A stretch of DNA of 10,840 nt. Source: Clostridia bacterium (GTDB lineage Bacteria > Bacillota_A > Clostridia > UMGS1810). The position numbers and the translations under genes are program-made. The DNA is taken from contig JAFSBJ010000267.1 in assembly GCA_017437345.1 (NCBI GenBank), forward strand, positions 1 to 10,840. Direction: 5' to 3'. Under the pieces are notes generated by a model. It had not been told where the DNA came from and searched no databases. It was given only the letters and a program-made list of their open reading frames with translations. Every line of letters begins with the position of its first letter. The stretch's first letter is position 1. This document shows positions 1 to 6,021 of the stretch, one piece after another.

Positions 1-1
1 A

Positions 2-715
2 ATTATTCCTGTTTCAAAATTCTTTTCTTTCACCAAAAATGACTTTTTGAATTTTATGAAAAAAGCGTCTCCTGTCATTCTCAATGAAATGATGTGGGGA
101 TTTGGCATGGTTGTTAATAATGCCATATATTCCAACACAGGCTATGAAAATTACGCTGCCTGCACAATACTCCGGACCATTGAAAGTCTTTGTCTTATAA
201 TGTTTATCGGTTTAAATGATGGCGGAGCAGTTATTATTGGCAAAACAGTCGGCGAAGGAAAGCCGGATCTTGCCTATAGCTATGCCAAAAAGCTCAGCAT
301 AAGTGTTCCTGTTTTAAGCCTTTTTATTGGTGGTGCAATAATTTTAGTTAGAAAATATGTTATTCATATATTTAATATCAGCGGTAATATCACAGACTAT
401 ACCTTAAATGTTGCCAATCTTCTTGTTATAATCTATGGTCTAGAGATAGCTTTTCGTAATATCCCATACACCATGGTCTGCGCAGTTTTTCGTCCCGGAG
501 GCGACTCAATAACAGGAGCCAAATTTGACCTTATTTGTCTCTGGCTTCTTGCCATCCCTGTTACATATGTTGTTGCATTCTATTCAAAGCTTCCGTTCCA
601 TCTTGTTTTCCTCACAGAATACCTTGTTGAAGATATTCCAAAAGCCATTCTGTGCATAAAACATTTTGTAAGTCGTAAATGGATAAAACCTGTTGCAGCA
701 ATACAGAATAATTAA
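2..715 (+). CDS. MATE family efflux transporter, C-terminal half (partial, 5' end outside window)
   Basis: The frame is open to the left edge, so the gene starts upstream of the window. The TTG at 47 lies inside the coding sequence and is not a start. The visible ~237 residues contain six or so hydrophobic segments separated by short polar loops. They include the stretch NEMMWGFGMVVNNAIYS, typical of the start of the second six-helix bundle in NorM/DinF-type MATE transporters, and a GKTVGEG loop of the kind found after the next pair of helices. MATE proteins are about 450 residues, so roughly half is present. The family exports cationic drugs or metabolites from the cytoplasm using a Na+ or H+ gradient; the substrate cannot be inferred here. 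No convincing terminator separates it from the thioredoxin reductase 72 bp downstream, so read-through is possible. Confidence 0.85.
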   Translation: MIPVSKFFSFTKNDFLNFMKKASPVILNEMMWGFGMVVNNAIYSNTGYENYAACTILRTIESLCLIMFIGLNDGGAVIIGKTVGEGKPDLAYSYAKKLSISVPVLSLFIGGAIILVRKYVIHIFNISGNITDYTLNVANLLVIIYGLEIAFRNIPYTMVCAVFRPGGDSITGAKFDLICLWLLAIPVTYVVAFYSKLPFHLVFLTEYLVEDIPKAILCIKHFVSRKWIKPVAAIQNN

Positions 716-787
716 AATGCATTGTTAATCACTGTAAATGATAAAAACTTTAAATTTGCATAATCTATGTGCAGAGGATGTGAAAAA

Positions 788-1705
788 ATGAAAAAAGATG
801 TTTTTATAATTGGTGCCGGCATTGCCGGGCTCACAGCCGGCGTGTATGCTCTCAGGTATGGTATGAATGTGTATCTTTGTGACAACGGTATGGTGGGAGG
901 GCAGATAACTCAGGCACCTCAGATAGAAAACTATCCGGCTATGTTTGGTGTAAATGGTTTTGATTTTTCAGAAAGCTTAAGAAACTGGTTTATATCCAAT
1001 GGCGGTGTTATCAATAATGAAAAGGTATTGTCTGTTGAAAAGGCAGATAATGAATTTATAATTACCACCAATAAAAATACATTTGTTTCCAGAACTGTTA
1101 TTTCAGCAAATGGTGCGAAACGAAGAACTCTTGATTGTGAAGGTGAAGAAGAATTCACAGGCAGGGGCATTTCGTGGTGCGCCCAGTGCGACGGAATGTT
1201 TTTCCGCGGCAAAACTGTTGCTGTCATAGGTGGTGGAAACACAGCAGTAGGGGAAGCGCTTCACCTGTCTGAAATATGTTCAAAAGTGTATCTTGTAATG
1301 AGAAAAGATAGCTTTAAAGCTGCCAGAGCTATGCAGGATAAACTCAAAGAAAAATCAAATATCACAGTTTTAAAATCACATAAGGTCAATAAGTTTTTTG
1401 GGGAAGACTTTCTTCAGGGAGCAGAGCTTCAATCACTTAGCGATAACTCAGTAAAAACCATTGAAATCTCCGGTGCCTTTGAAGCAATCGGCACAATTCC
1501 TGAAAACGCAATGTTTATATCTCTTGCAGAGTTTGATGAAGATGGATATATTATAACAGGTAAATATTGTCAAACCAGAACTCCGGGGCTTTATGCTGCA
1601 GGAGACAGCCGGTCTCAGAAATACCGTCAGCTCGTTACCGCTGCCTCAGATGGATGCATTGCAGCGTCTGAAGCATATAAATATATCACGGGAATACCAT
1701 ATTAA
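788..1705 (+). CDS. trxB: Thioredoxin reductase (NAD(P)H-dependent, low-Mr type)
   Basis: A flavoprotein disulfide reductase of 305 residues, the normal length for bacterial TrxB, which passes electrons from a nicotinamide cofactor through FAD to thioredoxin or a similar protein in the cytoplasm. In order: an N-terminal FAD fold with GAGIAG (residues 9-14), GGQI (37-40) and ENYP (47-50); the redox-active CxxC in SWCAQCDG (Cys131, Cys134); the nicotinamide-binding GGGNTA (148-153); then MRKDSFKA (171-178); and the C-terminal FAD signature GLYAAGD (267-273) with RQLVTAASDG (280-289). The ATG at 788 is chosen because AGAGGA (773-778) lies 9 nt upstream; the in-frame ATG at 767 has no ribosome binding site. 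In E. coli TrxB the 171-178 region reads HRRDxFRA and its arginines hold the NADPH 2'-phosphate. Here two of them are lysine and the histidine is methionine, so cofactor preference may be relaxed. The reductase assignment is firm; a related flavin reductase role is less likely. Confidence 0.93.
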   Translation: MKKDVFIIGAGIAGLTAGVYALRYGMNVYLCDNGMVGGQITQAPQIENYPAMFGVNGFDFSESLRNWFISNGGVINNEKVLSVEKADNEFIITTNKNTFVSRTVISANGAKRRTLDCEGEEEFTGRGISWCAQCDGMFFRGKTVAVIGGGNTAVGEALHLSEICSKVYLVMRKDSFKAARAMQDKLKEKSNITVLKSHKVNKFFGEDFLQGAELQSLSDNSVKTIEISGAFEAIGTIPENAMFISLAEFDEDGYIITGKYCQTRTPGLYAAGDSRSQKYRQLVTAASDGCIAASEAYKYITGIPY

Positions 1706-1731
1706 TATAGTATTTGTTATAAATGTAAAAC

Positions 1732-1767
1732 AAATTGCTTTTGTTTCAAGCAAATTTATGTAATTTT
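1732..1767 (+). terminator. Weak candidate terminator after trxB
   Basis: AAATTGCTT (1732-1740) and AAGCAAATTT (1748-1757) can pair with one bulged base around a 7-nt loop, followed after a few bases by a run of T (1763-1768). The stem is AT-rich, so efficiency is doubtful. It sits between the trxB stop and the tRNA promoter. Confidence 0.4.
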
Positions 1768-1781
1768 TTATTGTAAATAGC

Positions 1782-1810
1782 TTGACAAAAGCTTTGTTTT
1801 GATGTATTAT
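1782..1810 (+). promoter_or_regulatory. Sigma-A promoter of the tRNA-Arg/tRNA-Pro unit
   Basis: A perfect TTGACA -35 (1782-1787), a 17-bp spacer and a TATTAT -10 (1805-1810) precede the first tRNA by about 42 bp. The near-consensus match fits a stable-RNA operon. Confidence 0.88.
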
Positions 1811-1852
1811 ATCTAAGTGCTTGAAAATAGCGCCGTGGTTCAAACTTATTAT

Positions 1853-1926
1853 GCGCCTATAGCTCAGTAGGATAGAGCGAACGCCTCCTAAGCGTTAGGC
1901 CGGTGGTTCGAATCCACTTAGGCGCG
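1853..1926 (+). tRNA. tRNA-Arg (anticodon CCU)
   Basis: A complete cloverleaf. The acceptor GCGCCTA (1853-1859) pairs with TAGGCGC (1919-1925). The D stem is GCTC/GAGC. The anticodon stem AACGC/GCGTT holds the loop CTCCTAA, with anticodon CCT at 1887-1889, which reads AGG. The T arm GGTGG-TTCGAAT-CCACT has one G-U pair. The discriminator base is G1926. CCA is not encoded. Confidence 0.95.
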
Positions 1927-1935
1927 TACATATTC

Positions 1936-2008
1936 CGGGGTGTAGCGCAGCTGGTAGCGCACTAGACTGGGGGTCTAGGGGCCGCAGGTTCAAGTCCTGT
2001 CACTCCGA
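1936..2008 (+). tRNA. tRNA-Pro (anticodon GGG)
   Basis: A complete cloverleaf 9 nt after tRNA-Arg. The acceptor CGGGGTG (1936-1942) pairs with CACTCCG (2001-2007) with one G-U pair. The D stem is GCGC/GCGC. The anticodon stem CTAGA/TCTAG holds the loop CTGGGGG, with anticodon GGG at 1969-1971 and G at position 37, as is usual for proline tRNAs. The T arm is GCAGG-TTCAAGT-CCTGT. The discriminator is A2008, and CCA is not encoded. It is co-transcribed with tRNA-Arg from the promoter at 1782. Confidence 0.95.
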
Positions 2009-2010
2009 TA

Positions 2011-2040
2011 AAAAAAGAACGCAATATGCGTTCTTTTTTT
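2011..2040 (+). terminator. Rho-independent terminator of the tRNA unit
   Basis: GAACGCA (2017-2023), a 3-nt loop and TGCGTTC (2027-2033) form a perfect stem flanked by A6 (2011-2016) and T7 (2034-2040). The A-tract makes it potentially functional on both strands. Confidence 0.93.
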
Positions 2041-2043
2041 GTG

Positions 2044-2273
2044 TTTGTGTCCGGAGGATACAACATCATTTGACCGCATGCGGTCAACACAGTTTCAGGC
2101 TCTGCCTGAACATCATTCAGCTTTTAGAGGACACAAAATGAAGTTGTTATTCGCACAAATGATGTGATGCTTTGCGTCAATGATGTTACACCTTTGGTGT
2201 AAACGATGTTGCACATCGTGTAAATATTTACTAGGAACAGTTGTCCTCAACTGACCTTGTAGATATTTTACAC
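2044..2273. repeat. Composite hairpin-array element (two opposed arrays plus terminal cruciform)
   Basis: This block has no plausible coding frame. It contains at least seven inverted repeats. Read on the minus strand, the left part holds hairpins 2045-2063 (arms TTGTGTCC/GGATACAA), 2070-2087 (TTGACCGCATGCGGTCAA, a perfect palindrome) and 2094-2110 (TTCAGGC/GCCTGAA). CATCAT (ATGATG on the minus strand) lies at 2064-2069 and 2111-2116. Read on the plus strand, the right part holds 2165-2179 (TGATGC/GCGTCA), 2186-2202 (TTACACC/GGTGTAA) and 2209-2223 (TTGCAC/GTGTAA). These are separated by ATGATG or ACGATG. Loops are mostly 3 nt, and most units begin TT and end AA while arm sequences differ. A 9-bp outer stem, TTTGTGTCC (2044-2052) with GGACACAAA (2129-2137), can enclose the left array. 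The end is a long imperfect stem: 2218-2235 pairs with 2255-2273 around CAGTTG-TCCT-CAACTG (2238-2253). Function unknown; it could be a repeat family or a structured RNA. Confidence 0.75.
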
Positions 2274-2327
2274 ATAAAAAATTTAATTTTATATTGAAAT
2301 TTATAATAAAAATATCTCAAACAAACA

Positions 2328-2356
2328 TTGACAATTAAACCATTATAAGGTAATAT
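2328..2356 (+). promoter_or_regulatory. Sigma-A promoter of pckA
   Basis: TTGACA (2328-2333), a 17-bp spacer and TAATAT (2351-2356) lie about 100 bp upstream of the pckA start. This predicts a 5' leader of roughly 95 nt that is very AT-rich and shows no strong GC stem. Confidence 0.85.
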
Positions 2357-2375
2357 ATATATAAATTTATAATGG
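2340..2375. promoter_or_regulatory. Candidate operator: inverted repeat bracketing the pckA -10
   Basis: CCATTATAA (2340-2348) and its exact reverse complement TTATAATGG (2367-2375) flank an 18-bp AT-rich core that contains the -10 element. This position suits a repressor binding across the promoter; the protein is unknown. AT-rich DNA makes inverted repeats easily, but the terminal CC/GG pairs raise its weight. Confidence 0.5.
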
Positions 2376-2457
2376 ATTATTTTTGATTAAATATCCATAA
2401 TAATTTTATTAGAAATAATTAAAATAAGTATAAAAATTCAGAAAAGAGGTTGAAATT

Positions 2458-4062
2458 ATGAAAAACTTAGATTTAACTAAGTATGGCATCACAGGTGCCA
2501 AAGAGATTATTCATAACCCTTCCTACGAAGAGCTTTTCGTAGCAGAAACCGATCCATCATTAGAAGGTTATGAAAAAGGTCAGGCGACAGAACTCGGTGC
2601 TGTTAAAGTTATGACAGGTATATACACAGGTCGTTCACCTAAAGACAAATTCATTGTTATGGATGAAAATTCAAAAGATACAGTATGGTGGACATCTGAT
2701 GAATTTAAAAATGATAATCATCCCTGCAGCATTGAAACATGGAAAACATTAAAAGATCTTGCTATCAAAGAACTTTCCGACAAAAAGTTATATGTTGTTG
2801 ATGTTTTCTGCGGAACAAATGCCGATTCCAGAATGGCAATAAGATTTATCATGGAAGTGGCATGGCAGGCACATTTTGTTAAAAATATGTTTATCAACCC
2901 TACAGCAGAAGAACTTGAAAACTTTGAACCTGACTTTGTATGCTACAATGCATCAAAAGCTAAAGTAGATAATTATAAAGAACTTGGTCTTAATTCTGAA
3001 ACTGCTGTAGTATTCAACATAACATCTCGTGAACAGGTTATTTTAAATACCTGGTATGGCGGAGAAATGAAAAAAGGTATGTTCTCAATGATGAACTACT
3101 ATCTCCCTTTAAAAGGTATGGCTTCTATGCACTGCTCTGCCAACACAGATATGAACTGTGAAAACACAGCTCTCTTCTTTGTCCTTTCCGGAACAGGTAA
3201 AACCACTCTTTCAACAGATCCTAAGCGTCTTTTGATTGGTGATGACGAACACGGTTGGGATGATAATGGTGTGTTTAATTTTGAAGGTGGATGCTATGCA
3301 AAAGTTATTAACCTTGACAAAGATTCCGAACCAGATATCTACAATGCTATCAAGCGTAATGCACTTTTAGAAAATGTTACAGTTGATGAAAATGGTGTAT
3401 GTGATTTTAATGATGGTTCTGTTACAGAAAACACTCGTGTTTCTTATCCCATTGACCACATTGAAAAAATAGTTCGCCCTGTATCAGCTGCTCCTGATGC
3501 TAAAAATGTTATTTTCCTTTCTGCTGATGCATTTGGTGTTCTTCCTCCTGTTTCTATTCTTACTCCCGAACAGGCTCAGTACTATTTCTTATCCGGCTTT
3601 ACCTCAAAACTTGCAGGTACGGAGCGTGGTATCACCGAACCCACACCAACATTCTCAGCATGCTTTGGTCAGGCTTTCTTAGAGCTTCATCCCACAAAAT
3701 ATGCAGAAGAGCTTGTTAAGAAGATGGAAAAGAGCGGAGCTAAAGCATATCTTGTTAACACAGGATGGAATGGCACAGGTAAGCGTATTTCTATAAAAGA
3801 TACTCGTGGAATTATTGATGCTATCCTTGATGGCTCAATCCTTAAAGCAGATACCAAAACTGTTCCATACTTTAACCTTGCTGTTCCAACAGAATTACCC
3901 GGTGTTGATACAGGAATATTAGATCCCAGAGACACCTATGAAGATGCTGCTCAGTGGGAAGAAAAAGCAAAAGACCTTGCAGGTCGTTTTGTTAAAAACT
4001 TTGTTAAATACACAGGCAACGATGCTGGTAAAGCTCTTGTTGATGCAGGCCCACAGTTATAA
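2458..4062 (+). CDS. pckA: Phosphoenolpyruvate carboxykinase (ATP)
   Basis: This cytoplasmic enzyme interconverts oxaloacetate + ATP and PEP + CO2 + ADP. It serves gluconeogenesis or, in fermenting anaerobes, CO2 fixation towards oxaloacetate and succinate. At 534 residues it is the usual length of the ATP-type family. Visible motifs are TGRSPKDKF (57-65, substrate arginine Arg59), [10 protein letters not shown] (201-210, with the Mn-binding lysine), MHCSAN (224-229, Mn-binding histidine), the kinase P-loop SGTGKTTLS (244-252), IGDDEHGW (260-267, metal-binding Asp), NTRVSYP (325-331) and the adenine-side signature [11 protein letters not shown] (381-391). No truncation or lost key residue is seen. 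The start follows AAGAGGT (2444-2450) at a good distance. It has its own promoter and terminator, so it is probably monocistronic. Confidence 0.98.
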   Translation: MKNLDLTKYGITGAKEIIHNPSYEELFVAETDPSLEGYEKGQATELGAVKVMTGIYTGRSPKDKFIVMDENSKDTVWWTSDEFKNDNHPCSIETWKTLKDLAIKELSDKKLYVVDVFCGTNADSRMAIRFIMEVAWQAHFVKNMFINPTAEELENFEPDFVCYNASKAKVDNYKELGLNSETAVVFNITSREQVILNTWYGGEMKKGMFSMMNYYLPLKGMASMHCSANTDMNCENTALFFVLSGTGKTTLSTDPKRLLIGDDEHGWDDNGVFNFEGGCYAKVINLDKDSEPDIYNAIKRNALLENVTVDENGVCDFNDGSVTENTRVSYPIDHIEKIVRPVSAAPDAKNVIFLSADAFGVLPPVSILTPEQAQYYFLSGFTSKLAGTERGITEPTPTFSACFGQAFLELHPTKYAEELVKKMEKSGAKAYLVNTGWNGTGKRISIKDTRGIIDAILDGSILKADTKTVPYFNLAVPTELPGVDTGILDPRDTYEDAAQWEEKAKDLAGRFVKNFVKYTGNDAGKALVDAGPQL

Positions 4063-4072
4063 TAAAATATTT

Positions 4073-4105
4073 AACCGCACAGATTATTTCCGTGCGGTTT
4101 TTTTT
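4073..4105 (+). terminator. Rho-independent terminator of pckA
   Basis: AACCGCAC (4073-4080) pairs exactly with GTGCGGTT (4092-4099) around an 11-nt loop, and the second arm runs into an eight-base T run (4098-4105). It begins 10 bp after the stop codon. Confidence 0.93.
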
Positions 4106-4121
4106 GATATAATATTAAAGC

Positions 4122-4152
4122 TTGACAAATAAATAATATTGGCACATAATAT
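4122..4152 (+). promoter_or_regulatory. Candidate promoter of the M20 amidohydrolase gene
   Basis: TTGACA (4122-4127) is followed by CATAAT (4145-4150, 17-bp spacer) or the overlapping TAATAT (4147-4152, 19-bp spacer). It lies just after the pckA terminator and about 47 bp before the next start. Confidence 0.7.
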
Positions 4153-4198
4153 ATTGTAACTTTTTAGTTTATAATTTTGCTATCTGTTGGAGGACAAT

Positions 4199-5443
4199 AT
4201 GAAAAATAAAATTTTTGATGCGATTGATAAAAATAGAGATAGTATTATTGAGTGTGGAGAATACATATTAAATAATCCGGAGTTGGGTTATAAAGAGTTT
4301 AAAACAAGTAAAAGAGTTAAGGATGAGTTTGAAAAACTTTGTATTCCATATGAAGATAATCTTGCTATAACCGGTGTTAAGGGAACTATTGGAAAAAAAG
4401 ATGCTAAAATCAATGTGTGCATAATAGGAGAACTTGATGCAATAAAATGCTTTGAGCATCCATATGCCGATAAAGAAAGCGGTGCTGCGCATGCCTGTGG
4501 TCACAATGCTCAGATAGCAGCTATGATAGGTGCTGCATATGGTCTTGTTAAAAGTGGTGTTCTTGATATGCTTGATGGCAAAGTGACATTCTTTGCGGTT
4601 CCTGCCGAAGAATTTGTTGAACTTGAATATCGTGAACAACTTGTAAAATCCGGAAAAATCAGTTATATGGCTGGGAAACAGGAGCTTATCCATATTGGAG
4701 CATTTGATGACATAGATATGGCAATGATGATTCATTCCCACGCTCTTACACCGGAGTTTAAGGTTTATGTCAATGGCACGAGTCTTGGCTTTGACACAAA
4801 ACAAATCACATTTGAGGGAAAAGCGTCGCACGGAAGCGAACCTTTTAATGGTATTAATGCTCTTAATGCCGCAACACTTGCCCTTATGGGGATTAATGCA
4901 AATAGAGAAACATTCAAAGATGAGGATAGAATAAGAATTCATCCCATAGTGACAAACGGTGGAGATATTGTCAATGTTATTCCCGACAGAGCCGTAATTG
5001 AAACATATGTCCGCGGAGCATCAACCAAGGCAATAGCAGATGCCTGTCAAAAGGTTGATAACGCAGTTAAAGCAGGAGCGATGGCTGTTGGTGCGAAATG
5101 TAGTATTAAAGATGTTAAAGGTTATGAACCCCTTGTTCAGGACAAGTTGCTTTCTGCTGTGTTTGAAGACAATGCTCTTTTATTTACAACGCCCGATAAA
5201 ATTTATCACAATGTAAATATGACAGGCTCAACCGATATGGGAGATCTAAGTCAGATTATGCCTGCTATCCAGCCAACTATGGGTGGATTTAATGGCCCTC
5301 TTCATGGTAAGGATTTTGCAATAGCTGATATAGAAACGGTGTATATATCCGCATCAAAAATCCTTGCAGCCACGGTATATGACCTTTTAAAAGATAATGC
5401 GAAGTGTGCTTTAAAAATCAAAGATAATTTTAGAAAAAAATAA
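4199..5443 (+). CDS. M20-family metallopeptidase/amidohydrolase, AbgB-like
   Basis: A predicted two-metal (Zn or Mn) cytoplasmic hydrolase of 414 residues that cleaves an amide bond of a small acyl-amino acid or aminobenzoyl-glutamate-like substrate; the exact substrate is not known. The catalytic domain shows IGELDAI (76-82), HACGHN (98-103, ligands Cys100 and His102), VPAEE (134-138, catalytic base and ligand Glu) and MMIHSHA (176-182). The lid domain has FEGKASHG (205-212, His211), then GGDIVNVIPD (254-263) and the C-terminal ligand in GPLHGKDF (366-373, His369). The Cys-x-His motif and the PAEE/IHSH pattern place it near AbgB in the M20D group. The start is the ATG at 4199, since GGAGGA (4189-4194) is its ribosome binding site and overlaps the TTG at 4187. 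It is unrelated in detail to the broken M20D fragment at 7032-7715. Confidence 0.9.
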   Translation: MKNKIFDAIDKNRDSIIECGEYILNNPELGYKEFKTSKRVKDEFEKLCIPYEDNLAITGVKGTIGKKDAKINVCIIGELDAIKCFEHPYADKESGAAHACGHNAQIAAMIGAAYGLVKSGVLDMLDGKVTFFAVPAEEFVELEYREQLVKSGKISYMAGKQELIHIGAFDDIDMAMMIHSHALTPEFKVYVNGTSLGFDTKQITFEGKASHGSEPFNGINALNAATLALMGINANRETFKDEDRIRIHPIVTNGGDIVNVIPDRAVIETYVRGASTKAIADACQKVDNAVKAGAMAVGAKCSIKDVKGYEPLVQDKLLSAVFEDNALLFTTPDKIYHNVNMTGSTDMGDLSQIMPAIQPTMGGFNGPLHGKDFAIADIETVYISASKILAATVYDLLKDNAKCALKIKDNFRKK

Positions 5444-5470
5444 AGGTTGCAATCAGCAACCTTTATTTTT
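5442..5470. terminator. Bidirectional terminator shared by two convergent genes
   Basis: AAAGGTTGC (5442-5450), the loop AATCA and GCAACCTTT (5456-5464) form a perfect 9-bp stem. ATTTTTT follows on the plus side and AAAAAAA precedes it, so both strands have a U tract. The stem overlaps the stop codon of the M20 gene and the last codons of the regulator. Confidence 0.92.
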
Positions 5471-5833
5471 TATGTTATTAAGAAATTCTTTTATTTTTTC
5501 AAATGTTTCTTTGCTTATATGATGTTCAATCCTGCAGCTATCTTCAAGGGCAATGCTTTCATCAACACCAATCGCCATAAGAGCACTTGCTATTATGTTG
5601 TGTCTTTCAAACATTTCTTCGGCTATTTCCATGCCCTTGTCGGTTAATTCAATGGCACCATTTGTGTCAACGGTAATATAGCCTTCCTCTCTGAATGACT
5701 TCATAGCCACAGAAACACTCGGTTTTGAAAAACCAAGATGTGTTGCAACATCAATACTTCTGACAAAATTGTTTTTCTTTTTTAAAATTAATATTGTTTC
5801 AAGATAATTCTCAGCAGATTCTTTTATTTTCAT
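5453..5833 (-). CDS. DtxR/MntR-family metal-dependent transcriptional regulator
   Basis: A 126-residue DNA-binding protein with an N-terminal winged helix (residues ~5-70; recognition region GFSKPSVSVAMKSF, 34-47; wing ending at IELTDKG, 61-67) and a metal-binding dimerisation domain (~71-126). It ends without the SH3-like third domain, as in MntR. Visible ligand candidates are Glu12, His78, Cys100, Glu103 and His104. The segment SCRIEHHIS matches DtxR ACRWEHVMS in having a Cys three before the Glu, a feature of iron-sensing DtxR/IdeR that B. subtilis MntR lacks. The residue aligned with MntR Asp8 or DtxR Met10 is Asn9, which is unusual. It probably represses metal uptake genes when metal is bound; feoAB ~2 kb away is the natural target (inference). 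AAGGA (5845-5841) sits 7 nt before the ATG. Confidence 0.9.
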   Translation of the reverse strand: MKIKESAENYLETILILKKKNNFVRSIDVATHLGFSKPSVSVAMKSFREEGYITVDTNGAIELTDKGMEIAEEMFERHNIIASALMAIGVDESIALEDSCRIEHHISKETFEKIKEFLNNIKNKGC

Positions 5834-5864
5834 ATATAAATCCTTTGTATGTTTATTTTATTTT

Positions 5865-5893
5865 ATTCTATCATATGTATTAAATTTTGTCAA
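5865..5893 (-). promoter_or_regulatory. Promoter of the DtxR-type regulator
   Basis: On the minus strand, TTGACA (5893-5888), a 17-bp spacer and TAGAAT (5870-5865) lie about 32 bp before the start codon. Just upstream, at 5900-5906, is TTAGGTT, which equals one arm of the published DtxR/IdeR box; the other arm is not recognisable. Confidence 0.8.
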
Positions 5894-5983
5894 TTTGAAT
5901 TAGGTTTGCTGTGATTTAATATAATTATGCAGAATTGTATATATTTATGGCTATATTCGCAATTGTTTTTTTGGGGGGAATGT

Positions 5984-6008
5984 AATATAGTAGTTATATT
6001 ACTATATT
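5984..6008. promoter_or_regulatory. Candidate operator upstream of the dsdA remnant
   Basis: AATATAGTA (5984-5992) and TACTATATT (6000-6008) form an exact inverted repeat with a 7-nt centre. It ends 2 bp before the ribosome binding site GAGGAG (6011-6016). It follows an odd T7G6 tract (5966-5978). It could be a repressor site in the leader of the former dsdA gene or a 5' RNA hairpin. A TATAAT at 5920-5925 with TTGAAT 19 bp upstream is a weak promoter candidate. Confidence 0.4.
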
Positions 6009-6021
6009 GTGAGGAGCTATT

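Noticed and set aside
47..49. TTG start of the transporter gene
   Set aside because: The frame is open to base 2, no ribosome binding site is present, and MATE proteins are twice as long.
767..769. Upstream ATG of trxB
   Set aside because: It precedes the AGAGGA site that serves the ATG at 788 and would add seven residues before the FAD fold.
2044..2273. CRISPR array
   Set aside because: The repeated part is only a ~6-nt spacer and the variable parts are self-complementary; repeat length, spacer length and cas genes do not fit.
1853..2273. tRNA-associated integration site (att) with mobile element
   Set aside because: No integrase gene and no duplicated tRNA 3' end was seen; the tRNA unit has its own terminator and the hairpin block encodes nothing.
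4187..4189. TTG start of the M20 gene
   Set aside because: The TTG overlaps the GGAGGA ribosome binding site that serves the ATG at 4199.
4268..4942. 224-codon open frame on the minus strand
   Set aside because: It lies entirely inside the M20 gene, has no ribosome binding site or recognisable domain, and mirrors the coding strand.
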